This document shows, piece after piece, positions 1-9,563 of a DNA stretch of 64,000 nt; the first letter of the stretch is position 1; every line of letters begins with the position of its first letter. The DNA is from Seramator thermalis (lineage in GTDB: Bacteria > Bacteroidota > Bacteroidia > Bacteroidales > Dysgonomonadaceae), in assembly GCF_004138125.1 (NCBI RefSeq), contig NZ_RXHS01000001.1:1-64000 (forward strand). The letters are read 5' to 3'. The position numbers and the translations under genes are program-made. A model generated the notes under the pieces. It was not told where the DNA came from, ran no database searches, and worked only from the letters and a program-made list of their open reading frames with translations.

Positions 1-269
1 AGCTGATTGAAAGAACAGCAAAAACAGATCTTTTAATCCTGGATGACTTTGGCCTAAAACCACTTGAAGGGCAAGAGTTGCTCGATATGATGGAAATCAT
101 TGAGGACAGACATGGACTGAAATCCACTATCATTGCCAGCCAGATCCCTTTTGCGCAGTGGTATGATGTAATGTCAGAAGCCACAATTGCTGAAGCAATC
201 CTGGATCGTGTAATACATACGAGCTATAAAATAGAGTTAAAAGGATCCAACCTGAGAAAAAAAATGTAA
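1..269 (+). CDS. istB: IS21-family helper ATPase IstB, C-terminal part
   Basis: The open frame runs from the window edge (first full codon at base 3) to the stop at 267-269. The translation contains LLILDDFGL, the Walker B region of IstB/DnaC-like AAA+ ATPases, followed by the region IIEDRHG...STIIASQIP, with a sensor-like Ser/Gln, and a C-terminal RVIHTSYKIELKG typical of IstB. In IS21 elements IstB is the ATP-dependent target-selection partner of the transposase IstA. The Walker A part is outside the window, so it cannot be said whether the gene is intact. Identity as IstB is confident; the specific IS is unknown. Confidence 0.88.
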   Translation, partial: LIERTAKTDLLILDDFGLKPLEGQELLDMMEIIEDRHGLKSTIIASQIPFAQWYDVMSEATIAEAILDRVIHTSYKIELKGSNLRKKM

Positions 270-309
270 TTTTGTCAGATTCCTTCGTTCTTTGAAATAA
301 AACCATCAA

Positions 310-352
310 GAGGGGTCAATATCACCGGAACGAGGGGTCAACATCACCGGAA
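310..352 (+). repeat. Two tandem 21-bp terminal repeats of the IS21-family end
   Basis: Copies at 310-330 and 332-352 share the pattern GAGGGGTCAAyATCACCGGAA and differ at one base (t/c), with a 22-bp period. IS21-family ends carry repeated IstA-binding sites of this size; the match to that role is inferred from position just outside istB. Confidence 0.8.
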
Positions 353-703
353 TATCCAATCTTAGGGCTTTTCGTTCCCGGCCTTCCTTCCACACCTTTT
401 GCATTGTTATCAGCCGCTCTCTATGCAAAAAGTTCGCCGAAATTGTATCAATGGATATTGAATAATAAGATTTTGGGACCAAGAATTTTAAATTATAAAC
501 GGCGAAAGGGTATGACACAAAAGGGAAAATTAGGGGTACTTGCACTGATGACAACGATGGTTCTCTTTTCATCGCTTGTCGTAGTTCGGAATATTCCTTT
601 GCGATTAACCATACTCGGACTTGGGGTCGTAGGATGTGTTGTTGTGTGGTTTTTTGTGCCTACGGCAAAAGAAGATATTGAAAATATTGATAACCAAGAT
701 TAA
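353..703 (+). pseudogene. DUF454 (YbaN-like) inner-membrane protein, 5' end removed by the IS insertion
   Basis: Reading from 353 in the frame that ends at the stop 701-703 gives YPILGLFVPGLPSTPF, then LYAKSSPKLYQWIL, which is the conserved core of DUF454 membrane proteins (G-x-F-x-P-x-LP-TTPF and ARSSPRLH). About 15-20 N-terminal residues, including the start and most of the first membrane segment, are missing and are replaced by IS sequence. Two further hydrophobic stretches follow (LGVLALMTTMVLFSSLVVV and LTILGLGVVGCVVVWFFV). A TTG at 404 is in frame but would start after the conserved motif, so a functional product is unlikely. DUF454 function is not established. Confidence 0.75.
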
Positions 704-707
704 ACAA

Positions 708-1931
708 TCAGATTTTCAGATAAGTAAAATAGTATTTCTCCACTTTTTTCGACAAAAGTTCAATATTGAGTATATCGGATGCTTGAGCTATATCTTTCAC
801 TGACCCATCCTTCATCAGAATATCGATGCTGTCATCTTCTTCTCTATACATGTCTGTCGTAACCGGTTCTAATGAACACAAATAGCTTGCTTCGTGCTCG
901 GACAGATTAAATTTATGCTGATAACTTTTCAAATATTCACTTATTTTTCCGAGATCAGGTTGCTCTGATGAAACTTCGATTTTGAATAACTTTCGATTAA
1001 CCATTCCCGAACTGAGAAGTGACAATACCTTGTCGGGATGGGATGACCATACTTTTAGCGCTGACCATATATCGTTATCATCCAGATTGACAAAATGTTG
1101 TAATGCAACTCCATAATTTTCAAAATCTATCATCTTAGGCTCGTTCAACAAAAAATAGGAGAGGGAAGGGGAAGCAAAAAGCTGAACTCCGTCGAGCGAT
1201 AATTCTTTTGCGCGTCGTAAAGTATTGATCAGCATTTTTTCGGCTGCAACTGCCGTTTTATGCAGATATACCTGCCAATACATCAAACGACGCGACATCA
1301 GGAAATTTTCGATAGAGTATATTCCTTTTGATTCCACAACAAGTCGATCATCCTTCAGGTCGAGCATTTTAATGATGCGTTCCGATCCGATATTTCCTTC
1401 GATCACACCCGTGAAAAAGCTGTCGCGGCGTAAATAATCGAGACGATCAACATCCAGTTGTCCACTCACAAGCTGATGCAGAAATCGTTTTGAATAAGTA
1501 TCGTTGAAAATGGCTATAGCAGTATCAAGCGCTCCATTCCATTCGCGATTTATTTGCTGCATGAGCAGAAATGAAATTGTTTCGTGTTGAATGTTTTGGA
1601 TAAGAGTATGTTCCAATGCGTGAGAAAAAGGCCCATGTCCAACATCATGGAGAAGAATTGCTGCAAGTGCGTTTGTGTATTCGTTATCGGTTATTTCATA
1701 TCCTTTTTGCCGTAAGTTGGTCAATGCCTCATCCATCAAATGCATTGCGCCAATGGAATGATGAAAACGTGTGTGCTGAGCTCCGGGATAAACGAATGGA
1801 GCCAGCCCCAGTTGTCTTATTCGGTTTAATCGCTGCAAAAAAGGATGTTGAATGACTTCATATACAAAATCATTCGGTATATTGATAAACCCGAAAACGG
1901 GATCGTTGATAATTTTCCGTTTGCCGGCCAT
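708..1931 (-). CDS. HD-domain phosphohydrolase (COG1078, dNTPase/SAMHD1-like)
   Basis: The 407-residue protein has the N-terminal signature of COG1078 HD phosphohydrolases: a basic DPVFGFINIP start, LNRIRQLGLAPFVYPGA, then TRFHHSIG (His57/His58) and LLHDVGHGPFSH with the metal-binding His95-Asp96 pair. The family includes SAMHD1-like dNTP triphosphohydrolases, but substrates of the bacterial COG1078 members are mostly untested. It is the last gene of a minus-strand run with purM, prfA and pyrF (24 bp after pyrF), which fits a job in nucleotide pools. Its 3' end meets the truncated DUF454 gene tail to tail, 4 bp apart. Confidence 0.9.
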   Translation of the reverse strand: MAGKRKIINDPVFGFINIPNDFVYEVIQHPFLQRLNRIRQLGLAPFVYPGAQHTRFHHSIGAMHLMDEALTNLRQKGYEITDNEYTNALAAILLHDVGHGPFSHALEHTLIQNIQHETISFLLMQQINREWNGALDTAIAIFNDTYSKRFLHQLVSGQLDVDRLDYLRRDSFFTGVIEGNIGSERIIKMLDLKDDRLVVESKGIYSIENFLMSRRLMYWQVYLHKTAVAAEKMLINTLRRAKELSLDGVQLFASPSLSYFLLNEPKMIDFENYGVALQHFVNLDDNDIWSALKVWSSHPDKVLSLLSSGMVNRKLFKIEVSSEQPDLGKISEYLKSYQHKFNLSEHEASYLCSLEPVTTDMYREEDDSIDILMKDGSVKDIAQASDILNIELLSKKVEKYYFTYLKI

Positions 1932-1955
1932 TTTTTTAATAAATCAGAGAATACC

Positions 1956-2798
1956 TTATTTCAAATATTTATCCAACATTATTTTCATTTCCGCTTGAGT
2001 TTCGCGGGCTTTGTCGCGAGCAGCGTCAGCAAACTCTTCCGAATGGTCTGCATATATAATTGCACGAGACGAATTTACCAACAATCCGCAGGTGTCATTC
2101 ATTCCATATCGACAAACCTCTTCAAGCGAACCGCCTTGTGCACCGATACCGGGTACGAGCAAAAAATGGTGTGGTGCGATTTTTCTGACATTTTCGAACA
2201 TTTGGCCTTGGGTAGCTCCAATTACATACATCATTTGCTCTTCGGTAGCCCAACTTTTAGAAATTCGAAGCACTTTTTCGAATAATCGTTCACCACGTGC
2301 ATCTTCTGTCATTTGAAAATCATTCGAGCCCGGATTGCTTGTCAAAGCCAACAAAACCACCCACTTGGCATGATATTTCAAAAAAGGCTGCACACTGTCG
2401 GCTCCCATATAAGGAGACACTGTGACGGCATTCACCTTTACAGTTTCAAAGAAAGTTTGTGCATACATTTCGCTCGTATTCCCAATATCGCCACGTTTGG
2501 CATCGGCAATGATAAATTGGTCGGGATAGCGTTGGCGAATATATGCTACAGTTCGTTCAAAAGCGAGCCAGCCCTTTAAACCCTGAGATTCGTAAAAAGC
2601 CAGGTTGAGTTTATATGCGATGCAATAAGGCGCTGTGGCATCTATAATCGATTTGTTGAAAGTATAAACGGGATCTTCTTCGTCGAGCAAATGTTCGGGA
2701 ATTTTTGCAATATCGGTATCCAGACCGACACAAAGAAACGATTGTTTTTTCAGAATCTGTTCGAAGAGTTGTTGTTTGTTCATATTTTGTTGTGTCAA
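1956..2798 (-). CDS. pyrF: Orotidine 5'-phosphate decarboxylase
   Basis: The 280-residue protein decarboxylates OMP to UMP, the last step of de novo pyrimidine synthesis in the cytoplasm. The active-site motif [10 protein letters not shown] is at residues 99-108 and VGLDTD at 24-29. The length and motif context fit the longer PyrF type (family 2) common in Bacteroidetes and Actinobacteria rather than the short E. coli form. It sits 33 bp after prfA in the purM-prfA-pyrF-HD run, so co-transcription is likely. Confidence 0.96.
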   Translation of the reverse strand: MTQQNMNKQQLFEQILKKQSFLCVGLDTDIAKIPEHLLDEEDPVYTFNKSIIDATAPYCIAYKLNLAFYESQGLKGWLAFERTVAYIRQRYPDQFIIADAKRGDIGNTSEMYAQTFFETVKVNAVTVSPYMGADSVQPFLKYHAKWVVLLALTSNPGSNDFQMTEDARGERLFEKVLRISKSWATEEQMMYVIGATQGQMFENVRKIAPHHFLLVPGIGAQGGSLEEVCRYGMNDTCGLLVNSSRAIIYADHSEEFADAARDKARETQAEMKIMLDKYLK

Positions 2799-2831
2799 TT
2801 ATCTCAAAATCATTTTTTAAATATTTTGGAA

Positions 2832-3917
2832 TTATATTTCGACTTCTTTCATCCGTTCAGCATTTTCGCTCACAATCAATTGATCGATCACACCCTGAAT
2901 GTCTCCATCCATAAATGCTGCCAAATTATATATGGTATAATTGATTCGATGGTCTGTTACACGACCTTGAGGGTAATTATAGGTACGAATTTTAGCCGAA
3001 CGGTCGCCCGTTGAAACCATTGTCTTGCGACGCGAAGCAATATCGCCCTGACGTTTTGTCAATTCCATATCGTAGAGTTTCGTACGAAGCATTTGCATGG
3101 CAAGTTCGCGATTGGCAAGTTGCGAACGTGCCTGTTGACATACTACAACAATGCCTGTCGGGCGATGCGTCAGTTGGACTTTGGTTTCGACTTTGTTCAC
3201 ATTTTGGCCACCGGCACCACTCGAACGAGCCGTATGAAAATCGATATCGGCCGGATTTAAATCCACATCAAACTCTTCGGCTTCCGGCAAAACCGCAACA
3301 GTAGCGGCCGATGTATGAACACGTCCCTGAGTTTCGGTTGCAGGTACGCGTTGAACGCGATGAACGCCCGATTCGTATTTCAATGTTCCGTAAACGTCAG
3401 ATCCTGTCACTGTGAAAATAATTTCTTTATATCCGCCTGCTGTTCCTTCCGTAAAACTCGTAACTTCTGTTTTCCAGCCTTTGCTTTCGCAATATTTTAC
3501 GTACATTTTGTAAAGATCACCGGCAAAAATAGCTGCTTCATCACCTCCCGTGCCTGCTCTGATTTCCATAACCACATTTTTGGCATCTTCAGGGTCGGCA
3601 GGAATAAGAAGTAATTTGATCTGTTCTTCGAGAGCAGGAAGTTTTTCTGCGTTAGCGGATATTTCTTCATTTGCCATTGCTCGCAAATCCGTATCACTTT
3701 CGGTTTCCAATATATTTTTGGCTTCGTCGATGCTGTTTAGTGCATTTTCGTATTCTTTTCTGACGGTAATTATTTTTTGCAAGTCGCTGTATTCCTTATT
3801 TAGCTTCACATATCTGTCCATGTCGGCAATAACTGCCGGATCTGTTATAAGGGTAGCCACTTCTTCAAACCGTGTTACCAAATGTGCCGTTTTATCTAAT
3901 AAAATATTCTTTACCAT
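2832..3917 (-). CDS. prfA: Peptide chain release factor 1
   Basis: This 361-residue class I release factor recognises UAA/UAG stop codons in the ribosomal A site. The GGQ motif that triggers peptidyl-tRNA hydrolysis is at residues 236-238 within [14 protein letters not shown], and the PxT-type recognition tripeptide is Pro-Ala-Thr at 192-194, which is RF1-specific (RF2 has SPF). The length is standard. It lies 29 bp downstream of purM and 33 bp upstream of pyrF. Confidence 0.97.
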   Translation of the reverse strand: MVKNILLDKTAHLVTRFEEVATLITDPAVIADMDRYVKLNKEYSDLQKIITVRKEYENALNSIDEAKNILETESDTDLRAMANEEISANAEKLPALEEQIKLLLIPADPEDAKNVVMEIRAGTGGDEAAIFAGDLYKMYVKYCESKGWKTEVTSFTEGTAGGYKEIIFTVTGSDVYGTLKYESGVHRVQRVPATETQGRVHTSAATVAVLPEAEEFDVDLNPADIDFHTARSSGAGGQNVNKVETKVQLTHRPTGIVVVCQQARSQLANRELAMQMLRTKLYDMELTKRQGDIASRRKTMVSTGDRSAKIRTYNYPQGRVTDHRINYTIYNLAAFMDGDIQGVIDQLIVSENAERMKEVEI

Positions 3918-3946
3918 TTAGTTAATTTTTCTTGATGCTAATTTTG

Positions 3947-5119
3947 TTATTCATAAACGAATGTTCCAAATTCGCTTTTGATAATCAATTCACGATGAGC
4001 CGATTGTTCAACTCGTCCGACAATCTGTGCTTCGACATCAAAACTGTTCGAAATATCTATAACTTGTTGCGCGTATTCTTCCGGAAGATAAATTTCCATA
4101 CGGTGTCCCATATTGAAAACTTTGTACATTTCTTGCCAATCGGTTCCGGATTGCTTTTGTATCAGATCGAATAGAGGAGGAACAGGAAATAAATGATCTT
4201 TCACCACCCGAAGATCTTGACCCAAAAAGTGCATAATTTTTGTTTGAGCTCCCCCCGAACAATGAATCATTCCATGTATCTTATTTATTAATTTACTGAA
4301 TATCAATGAAATAATTGGAGAGTAGGTGCGGGTAGGGGACAGTACAAGTTTTCCGGCATCTATTCCTAAATTTTCGATTTGGTCCGTTAATTTCATTTTT
4401 CCCGAATATACCAAGTCGGCGGGAATATTAGGATCGTAGGACTCGGGATATTTTTGAGCCAGATAATTGTCGAAAACGTCGTGCCGGGCCGAAGTAAGTC
4501 CATTACTGCCCATACCGCCATTGTATTCTTTTTCGTAAGATGCCTTGCCAGTTGAAGACAAACCGACGATAACATCTCCGGCTTGAATGTGCGAGTTATC
4601 GATAATTTCCGATCGTTTCATGCGGCAGGTGACGGTGCTGTCAACAATGATCGTACGTACCAAATCGCCAACATCAGCCGTTTCGCCACCGGTAGGAAAA
4701 ATATGTACGCCAAGCGCAGAAAGCTCTTCGCACAATTCGTTAGTTCCATTGATAATAGCCGAAATTACTTCACCCGGAATCAAATTTTTGTTTCGGCCGA
4801 TAGTGGATGACAGTAAAATATTATCAGTTGCTCCCACACACAGCAAATCGTCGATATTCATAATCAGCGCATCCTGTGCGATGCCTTTCCATACCGAAAG
4901 GTCTCCGGTTTCGCGCCAATAAACGTAAGCAAGCGATGTTTTGGTTCCGGCTCCGTCAGCATGCATTATGTTGCAATAATCGGGATCGCCACCCAAAATA
5001 TCGGGAATAATTTTGCAAAAAGCTTTAGGATATATCCCTTTGTCTGAGTTTTTGATCGCATTATGTACATCTTCTTTCGTTGCTGAAACGCCACGTAGAT
5101 CGTATCTTTGATTGCTCAT
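3947..5119 (-). CDS. purM: Phosphoribosylformylglycinamidine cyclo-ligase (AIR synthase), Bacteroidetes type
   Basis: The protein converts FGAM to AIR in purine synthesis using ATP. Seen motifs are MHADGAGTKTS, DDLLCVGA and FPTGGETADVGD, the PurM/PurL-like ATP-binding features. The start was placed at MSNQRYDLRG (390 residues) rather than at the upstream ATG at 5143, because a -7 box (TATCTTTG) ends at 5155 and would leave almost no leader for the longer form. The protein is longer than E. coli PurM (about 345 residues), as is usual in Bacteroidetes. It is first in the operon with prfA, pyrF and the HD gene. Confidence 0.93.
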   Translation of the reverse strand: MSNQRYDLRGVSATKEDVHNAIKNSDKGIYPKAFCKIIPDILGGDPDYCNIMHADGAGTKTSLAYVYWRETGDLSVWKGIAQDALIMNIDDLLCVGATDNILLSSTIGRNKNLIPGEVISAIINGTNELCEELSALGVHIFPTGGETADVGDLVRTIIVDSTVTCRMKRSEIIDNSHIQAGDVIVGLSSTGKASYEKEYNGGMGSNGLTSARHDVFDNYLAQKYPESYDPNIPADLVYSGKMKLTDQIENLGIDAGKLVLSPTRTYSPIISLIFSKLINKIHGMIHCSGGAQTKIMHFLGQDLRVVKDHLFPVPPLFDLIQKQSGTDWQEMYKVFNMGHRMEIYLPEEYAQQVIDISNSFDVEAQIVGRVEQSAHRELIIKSEFGTFVYE

Positions 5120-5154
5120 TTTTGATTTTGAATTTACTGTCATCGATTCCTGTA

Positions 5155-5162
5155 CAAAGATA
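5155..5162 (-). promoter_or_regulatory. -7 element of the purM operon promoter
   Basis: TATCTTTG on the minus strand matches the Bacteroidetes -7 consensus TAnnTTTG. No clear TTTG -33 box is seen at 19-21 bp. It lies 35 bp before the chosen purM start. Confidence 0.6.
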
Positions 5163-5301
5163 ATATTTTACGATGTTTTTCTTGACTTTTCACATTTGCT
5201 TATTTAGCTTATTCTTCAAGTGTATTATTTCTATAATAAATATTATGTTTAATTATATGTTTTGGTTTCTATTTTACCTTTCATATACATATATAAATAA
5301 A

Positions 5302-5327
5302 GACCTATTCCCTAGAGGGAAAAGGTC
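5302..5327 (-). terminator. Hairpin terminator after the TPR gene
   Basis: Arms 5302-5313 and 5316-5327 are complementary at 11 of 12 positions around a 2-nt centre, with T-rich sequence on both sides. It lies 28 bp beyond the stop of the TPR gene on the minus strand and separates it from purM. Confidence 0.75.
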
Positions 5328-5354
5328 TCTATTTCTTTATTTACTGGAATTGAT

Positions 5355-6641
5355 TTAATTCGTAGTTCCAAGTTCCTTTTCAACAGCTTCTAATTCTTTC
5401 GATTTATCTACTCCCATGATACTTAAGTTATAATACACATTTCTTAATTTTAAGAGTGCCGAATTGATTTCGGACTGATCCGCATTTCGTTCTCTTAGCA
5501 ATTGTGTATATTTTTCAAGTGAAGGAAGCGATTTTTGATAAAGTTCTACCGTTTTCTTATCATTTGCCAATTGTTGCTGACGGTCTGAAAGAGTTGCGGT
5601 TTTTTCTTTCAGCTCCTGAGCTTGCAAGATATAATTGACGGCCAATGCCTCCAAGGCTCGTTCACAGTTGGGATCTTGCTCCAATGCTTTTTGGTATTCA
5701 GCTTCAGCGCCGGCATAATCTTTCTTTTCAGACAAAAGTGCACCTTTCACACTATTAAGATCACAAGCATTCGATGGATCGTTTGCGATTGCCTTATCCA
5801 AATATTCCATTGCTTTTTGGCTGTCGTTTTGTCTAATAAAATGATTTACCAGATTGGGAATGAAATATTTGCTTTTTGGAAATTTTTCAGCTCCCTCATA
5901 CAATGTATTCAGATAATTGGCGGTATCGCCAAGTTGAAGATATTCACTTGCAAGGAGTTCATATAAATCGCTTTCCTTGTATGCACTGTTTTCTATAAAC
6001 GGCTCATTTATAGCTCGCTCGATCATTTTCAGTGCACGAGGATGATCTTCAGCCTGAATTGCAGTGATTATCGCATAATACTTGATAGTTTGGTAGGTAC
6101 TATCTAAATTAAATGCACTCTTGTCCTCCTGAAACATGGGTAACATTGGTATATTCCAGTATATTTCGAAGAAATCCGCTGCTTTGGCATAATCTTTCTG
6201 TTCGTTATAGTAAACCCCTCCATTAATATAAAAGGGATGATTTGCTTTGAGTATGCCTTGAATATCTTTTCTAACTTTATTCTTAACCTTACCTTTTGCA
6301 TCAGGCAATTCTCCAAGCGAGTCGGCTTTTACGTAAGGCATGTAAGATTCGAGCAATCCGTCGTACATCACTTTGTCGTTTGCTTGCTTACCAAGCATCT
6401 GATTTGTACGTTCGTTGTCGAATGCTTTGTTGCCTATATCGCCATAAATTTTCCAAGTTTCGGGATCGTTGGCTGTTTCCGGATGAGTGATAGCTTGTTG
6501 AATGAGGTTTTTTGCCTCGTTCAGATTGTTGCTGTCCAAAGCACGTTTGGCTTCTTTCACTACACTTTTTTGAGCGTATAATGTGCCGGCGGACATGATA
6601 GCAATTAAGGTGAAATACAAAATTCTTTTCATTTTATTCAA
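5355..6641 (-). CDS. Exported tetratricopeptide-repeat protein
   Basis: The protein has 428 residues. A signal peptide is visible at the N-terminus (MNKMKRILYFTLIAIMSAGTLYAQ, cleavage after about residue 24). The rest is helical with TPR-like units, clearest at about residues 255-335 (KAMEYLDKAIANDPSNA and GAEAEYQKALEQDPNCERALEAL). The C-terminal third is charged and coiled-coil-like. TPR proteins act as scaffolds; no partner can be named. It follows gyrA by 89 bp on the same strand with no promoter-like -7 box seen in between, so it may be co-transcribed with gyrA, and it ends at a hairpin terminator. Confidence 0.85.
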   Translation of the reverse strand: MNKMKRILYFTLIAIMSAGTLYAQKSVVKEAKRALDSNNLNEAKNLIQQAITHPETANDPETWKIYGDIGNKAFDNERTNQMLGKQANDKVMYDGLLESYMPYVKADSLGELPDAKGKVKNKVRKDIQGILKANHPFYINGGVYYNEQKDYAKAADFFEIYWNIPMLPMFQEDKSAFNLDSTYQTIKYYAIITAIQAEDHPRALKMIERAINEPFIENSAYKESDLYELLASEYLQLGDTANYLNTLYEGAEKFPKSKYFIPNLVNHFIRQNDSQKAMEYLDKAIANDPSNACDLNSVKGALLSEKKDYAGAEAEYQKALEQDPNCERALEALAVNYILQAQELKEKTATLSDRQQQLANDKKTVELYQKSLPSLEKYTQLLRERNADQSEINSALLKLRNVYYNLSIMGVDKSKELEAVEKELGTTN

Positions 6642-6730
6642 CTTTAATGGATTAATTTATTTCATTCATTTGATAATCAAATTGTCTCATTTTTTCGACT
6701 GAAATCGGAAAAAAGGTTTAATTTGATCTT

Positions 6731-9301
6731 TTATTGGTCATTCTCGTCATCATTGTCTAAATTAATAAACTCTTCATTTTCAATTGTCTTGTCAGCAATT
6801 TCATCAATTAAGAAAGAATTGTTTTCCGCATCATCGTTTGAATTAACCTTACAAACAGAAGCTATCTCGTCATTTCTTTTTTCCAAATTAATAAGTCGAA
6901 CTCCTTGTGTAGCCCTTCCCATAACGCGAATATCGGAAATTTTCACACGAATAGTGATGCCAGACTTGTTAATTATCATTAAATCATTGTCATCTGTTAC
7001 ACTTTTGATAGATACTAATTTCCCTGTCTTTTGTGTAATATTCAATGTTTTAACGCCTTTCCCTCCTCGGTTGGTAATTCTGTAAACGGGTTCACCATCT
7101 TCGTCGTTCAATCGGGTACGTTTGCCATATCCTTGTTCCGAAACTACCAGGATGGTATCTTCCGAATTACTGTCCATACAAATCATTCCAACAATATAGT
7201 CTTCACCATCGTCGTCCAATCGCATGCCAATTACACCGGTTGCAGTACGTCCCATCGGACGAACAGTATTTTCGTTGAAACGTATAGCTCGTCCATTTCT
7301 GTTTGCAAGAATAACATCTTTTTTCCCATCGGTCAAACGAACGGATATCACCTGATCGTTTTCGTTCAACGAAATGGCTATTACGCCGTTTTGACGAGGT
7401 CTGGAATATGCTTCAAGTACGGTTTTCTTGACGATTCCCTGTTTGGTGCAAAAAAGCAGATAATGAGAATTGATGTATTCCTCATCATCGAATCCCGGCA
7501 CTCGTACGAAAGCCGTAACCGCATCGTCTGGGTCTATGTTCAATAAATTTTGAATCGCTCTGCCTTTCGAGTTTTTCGTTCCTTCCGGAATTTCATATAC
7601 ACGCAACCAATAGCATTTACCTTTTTGGGTAAAAAACAGCATATAATTGTGCATGGTAGCAGGATAGATGTGTTCCACGAAATCTTCATCTCTTGTTTCA
7701 GATCCCTTTGCCCCTACTCCACCTCGATTTTGAGTGTGAAATTCCGTTAATGCGGTACGCTTGATATAGCCGAGATGCGATATCGTAATTATCATTTGGT
7801 CATCACTGTAAAAATCTTCAGGATTCATTTCTTCCGAAGCATATACAATTTCGGAACGTCGGGCATCCCCGTATTTGTTTTTTATTTCAATAAGTTCGTC
7901 TTTAATTACCTTCATGCAAAGGTCATCATCGTTCAATATTTCATTTAAATAATCAATCAATTTAGTGATTTCTTCGTATTCGGCATGGAGTTTATTTTGT
8001 TCCAAACCCGTCAGCTGACGCAAACGCATTTCGACAATCGCTCTTGCCTGAATTTCAGAGAGAGCAAAACGATCTACCAATCGTTGAATCGCTTCTTGTG
8101 GAGTTCCCGAATTTCTGATAATGGAAATCACTTCATCAATATTGTCTGAAGCAATGATCAATCCTTCGAGAATATGTGCACGTTCTTGGGCTTTACGTAA
8201 CTCGAATTTGGTTCGTCGGATCACGACATCGTGACGATGCTCTACAAATAGCTCAATGAGTTGCTTCAGGTTGAGCATTTGAGGACGACCTTTTACCAAA
8301 GCAATATTATTTACATTGAAAGATGATTGAAGTGCCGTGAGCTTGTACAATTTATTAAGAACTACATTGGCATTGGCATCACGCTTGACATCGATAACTA
8401 TTCGCATTCCCTGACGGTCGCTTTCATCATTTACATTCGAAATACCCTCTATTTTTTTGTCAGTTACCAAATCGGCAATATTTTTTATCAATTCGGCTTT
8501 ATTTACCATGTACGGAATTTCCGAAACGATTATTTTATCGTGAACTTTGCCTGATTCTATCTCTGCTTTTCCACGTATAACGATGCGACCTCGGCCGGTT
8601 TCGAATGATTCTTCTACGCCTTTATACCCATAGATATATCCGCCGGTCGGAAAATCGGGGGCCTTGATATATTGCATCAGCCCTTTGATATCGATATCGC
8701 GATTGTCGATGTAAGCCACGATACCATCAATACATTCCGTAAGATTGTGTGGTGCAATGTTGGTAGCCATTCCTACTGCGATACCGGAAGACCCATTGAT
8801 CAAGAGGTTTGGAATTCGCGTTGGTAAAACAGTGGGTTCGTTTAGCGTGTCATCAAAATTGAGTTGAAAATCGACAGTTTCTTTATCGATGTCTCGAAGC
8901 ATTTCTTCGGCAAGTTTATTGAGTCGGGCTTCGGTATAACGCATCGCCGCGGGGCTGTCTCCGTCAATGCTACCCATGTTTCCCTGACCATCAACCAAAG
9001 GATAGCGCATGCTCCAACTCTGTGCCAATCGTACCATTGCATTGTAAACCGACGAATCGCCATGCGGATGATATTTACCCAGCACCTCACCCACTATTCT
9101 TGCCGACTTTTTATGCGGTTTATCGGGGGTGTTGCCGAGTTCGTACATTCCAAAAAGGATTCGTCGATGAACGGGTTTAAATCCGTCCCTCACATCGGGT
9201 AATGCCCTAGATACTATGACAGACATCGAATAATCGATGTATGCCGATTTCATTTCATCTTCGATGTTAATCGGGATGATTCTGTCTTCTTGATTAATCA
9301 T
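6731..9301 (-). CDS. gyrA: DNA gyrase subunit A
   Basis: This 856-residue subunit breaks and rejoins DNA in the A2B2 gyrase that introduces negative supercoils. The catalytic Tyr122 is in [10 protein letters not shown] at the same number as in E. coli, and the quinolone-determining region reads [17 protein letters not shown] (80 = His of HG). Here Ser83 is kept but residue 87, Asp in E. coli, is Asn. The C-terminal DNA-wrapping domain starts with a GyrA-box-like QNRGGVG at about residues 536-542. The start [17 protein letters not shown] fits the family. Confidence 0.97.
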   Translation of the reverse strand: MINQEDRIIPINIEDEMKSAYIDYSMSVIVSRALPDVRDGFKPVHRRILFGMYELGNTPDKPHKKSARIVGEVLGKYHPHGDSSVYNAMVRLAQSWSMRYPLVDGQGNMGSIDGDSPAAMRYTEARLNKLAEEMLRDIDKETVDFQLNFDDTLNEPTVLPTRIPNLLINGSSGIAVGMATNIAPHNLTECIDGIVAYIDNRDIDIKGLMQYIKAPDFPTGGYIYGYKGVEESFETGRGRIVIRGKAEIESGKVHDKIIVSEIPYMVNKAELIKNIADLVTDKKIEGISNVNDESDRQGMRIVIDVKRDANANVVLNKLYKLTALQSSFNVNNIALVKGRPQMLNLKQLIELFVEHRHDVVIRRTKFELRKAQERAHILEGLIIASDNIDEVISIIRNSGTPQEAIQRLVDRFALSEIQARAIVEMRLRQLTGLEQNKLHAEYEEITKLIDYLNEILNDDDLCMKVIKDELIEIKNKYGDARRSEIVYASEEMNPEDFYSDDQMIITISHLGYIKRTALTEFHTQNRGGVGAKGSETRDEDFVEHIYPATMHNYMLFFTQKGKCYWLRVYEIPEGTKNSKGRAIQNLLNIDPDDAVTAFVRVPGFDDEEYINSHYLLFCTKQGIVKKTVLEAYSRPRQNGVIAISLNENDQVISVRLTDGKKDVILANRNGRAIRFNENTVRPMGRTATGVIGMRLDDDGEDYIVGMICMDSNSEDTILVVSEQGYGKRTRLNDEDGEPVYRITNRGGKGVKTLNITQKTGKLVSIKSVTDDNDLMIINKSGITIRVKISDIRVMGRATQGVRLINLEKRNDEIASVCKVNSNDDAENNSFLIDEIADKTIENEEFINLDNDDENDQ

Positions 9302-9502
9302 GCCGTAATGTGATTTTTTTCTTTATATAATGATTATATATTATTTAATAACAAACACTTAACGAGTATGTCGTATTGAACTGAAATATTCTACTAAGAT
9401 ACTGCTTTTGAATGGATTTAACAAATAATTGCTCGAAAAAAATGAGAATTGAAAAAGATAATCTTACAAGTGCAATTTGATTAAGCTCGACTTTTTATTC
9501 AC

Positions 9503-9538
9503 AAAAAATACCCTGAAGAAATTTCAATTTCCCCAGGG
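9503..9538 (-). terminator. Intrinsic terminator of secA
   Basis: On the minus strand, 25 bp after the secA stop, CCCTG (9534-9538) pairs with CAGGG (9511-9515), and an inner GAAAT/ATTTC pairing extends the stem. A run of six T follows at 9503-9510. The remaining stretch up to the gyrA start (9541-9563 and 9302-9502) shows no further gene; no TAnnTTTG box for gyrA was found in it. Confidence 0.75.
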
Positions 9539-9563
9539 GATAAATACTCAAGAAATGTATGTT

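Larger units (their letters stand above)
1..352 (+). mobile_element. Right end of an IS21-family insertion sequence (left part outside the window)
   Basis: The segment holds the 3' end of an IstB-type helper ATPase gene and, 40 bp after its stop codon, two near-identical 21-bp direct repeats. Multiple terminal repeats beyond istB are characteristic of IS21-family ends. Directly after the second repeat, the coding sequence of an unrelated membrane protein begins in mid-domain, which places the junction at or within a few bases of 352/353. The transposase gene istA and the left end must lie upstream of base 1. The target-site duplication cannot be checked from this side alone. Confidence 0.8.

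Noticed and set aside
5173-5358. 61-codon plus-strand frame downstream of the TPR gene
   Set aside because: It spans the hairpin terminator at 5302-5327 and is phenylalanine/isoleucine-rich low-complexity sequence, so it is not a credible gene.
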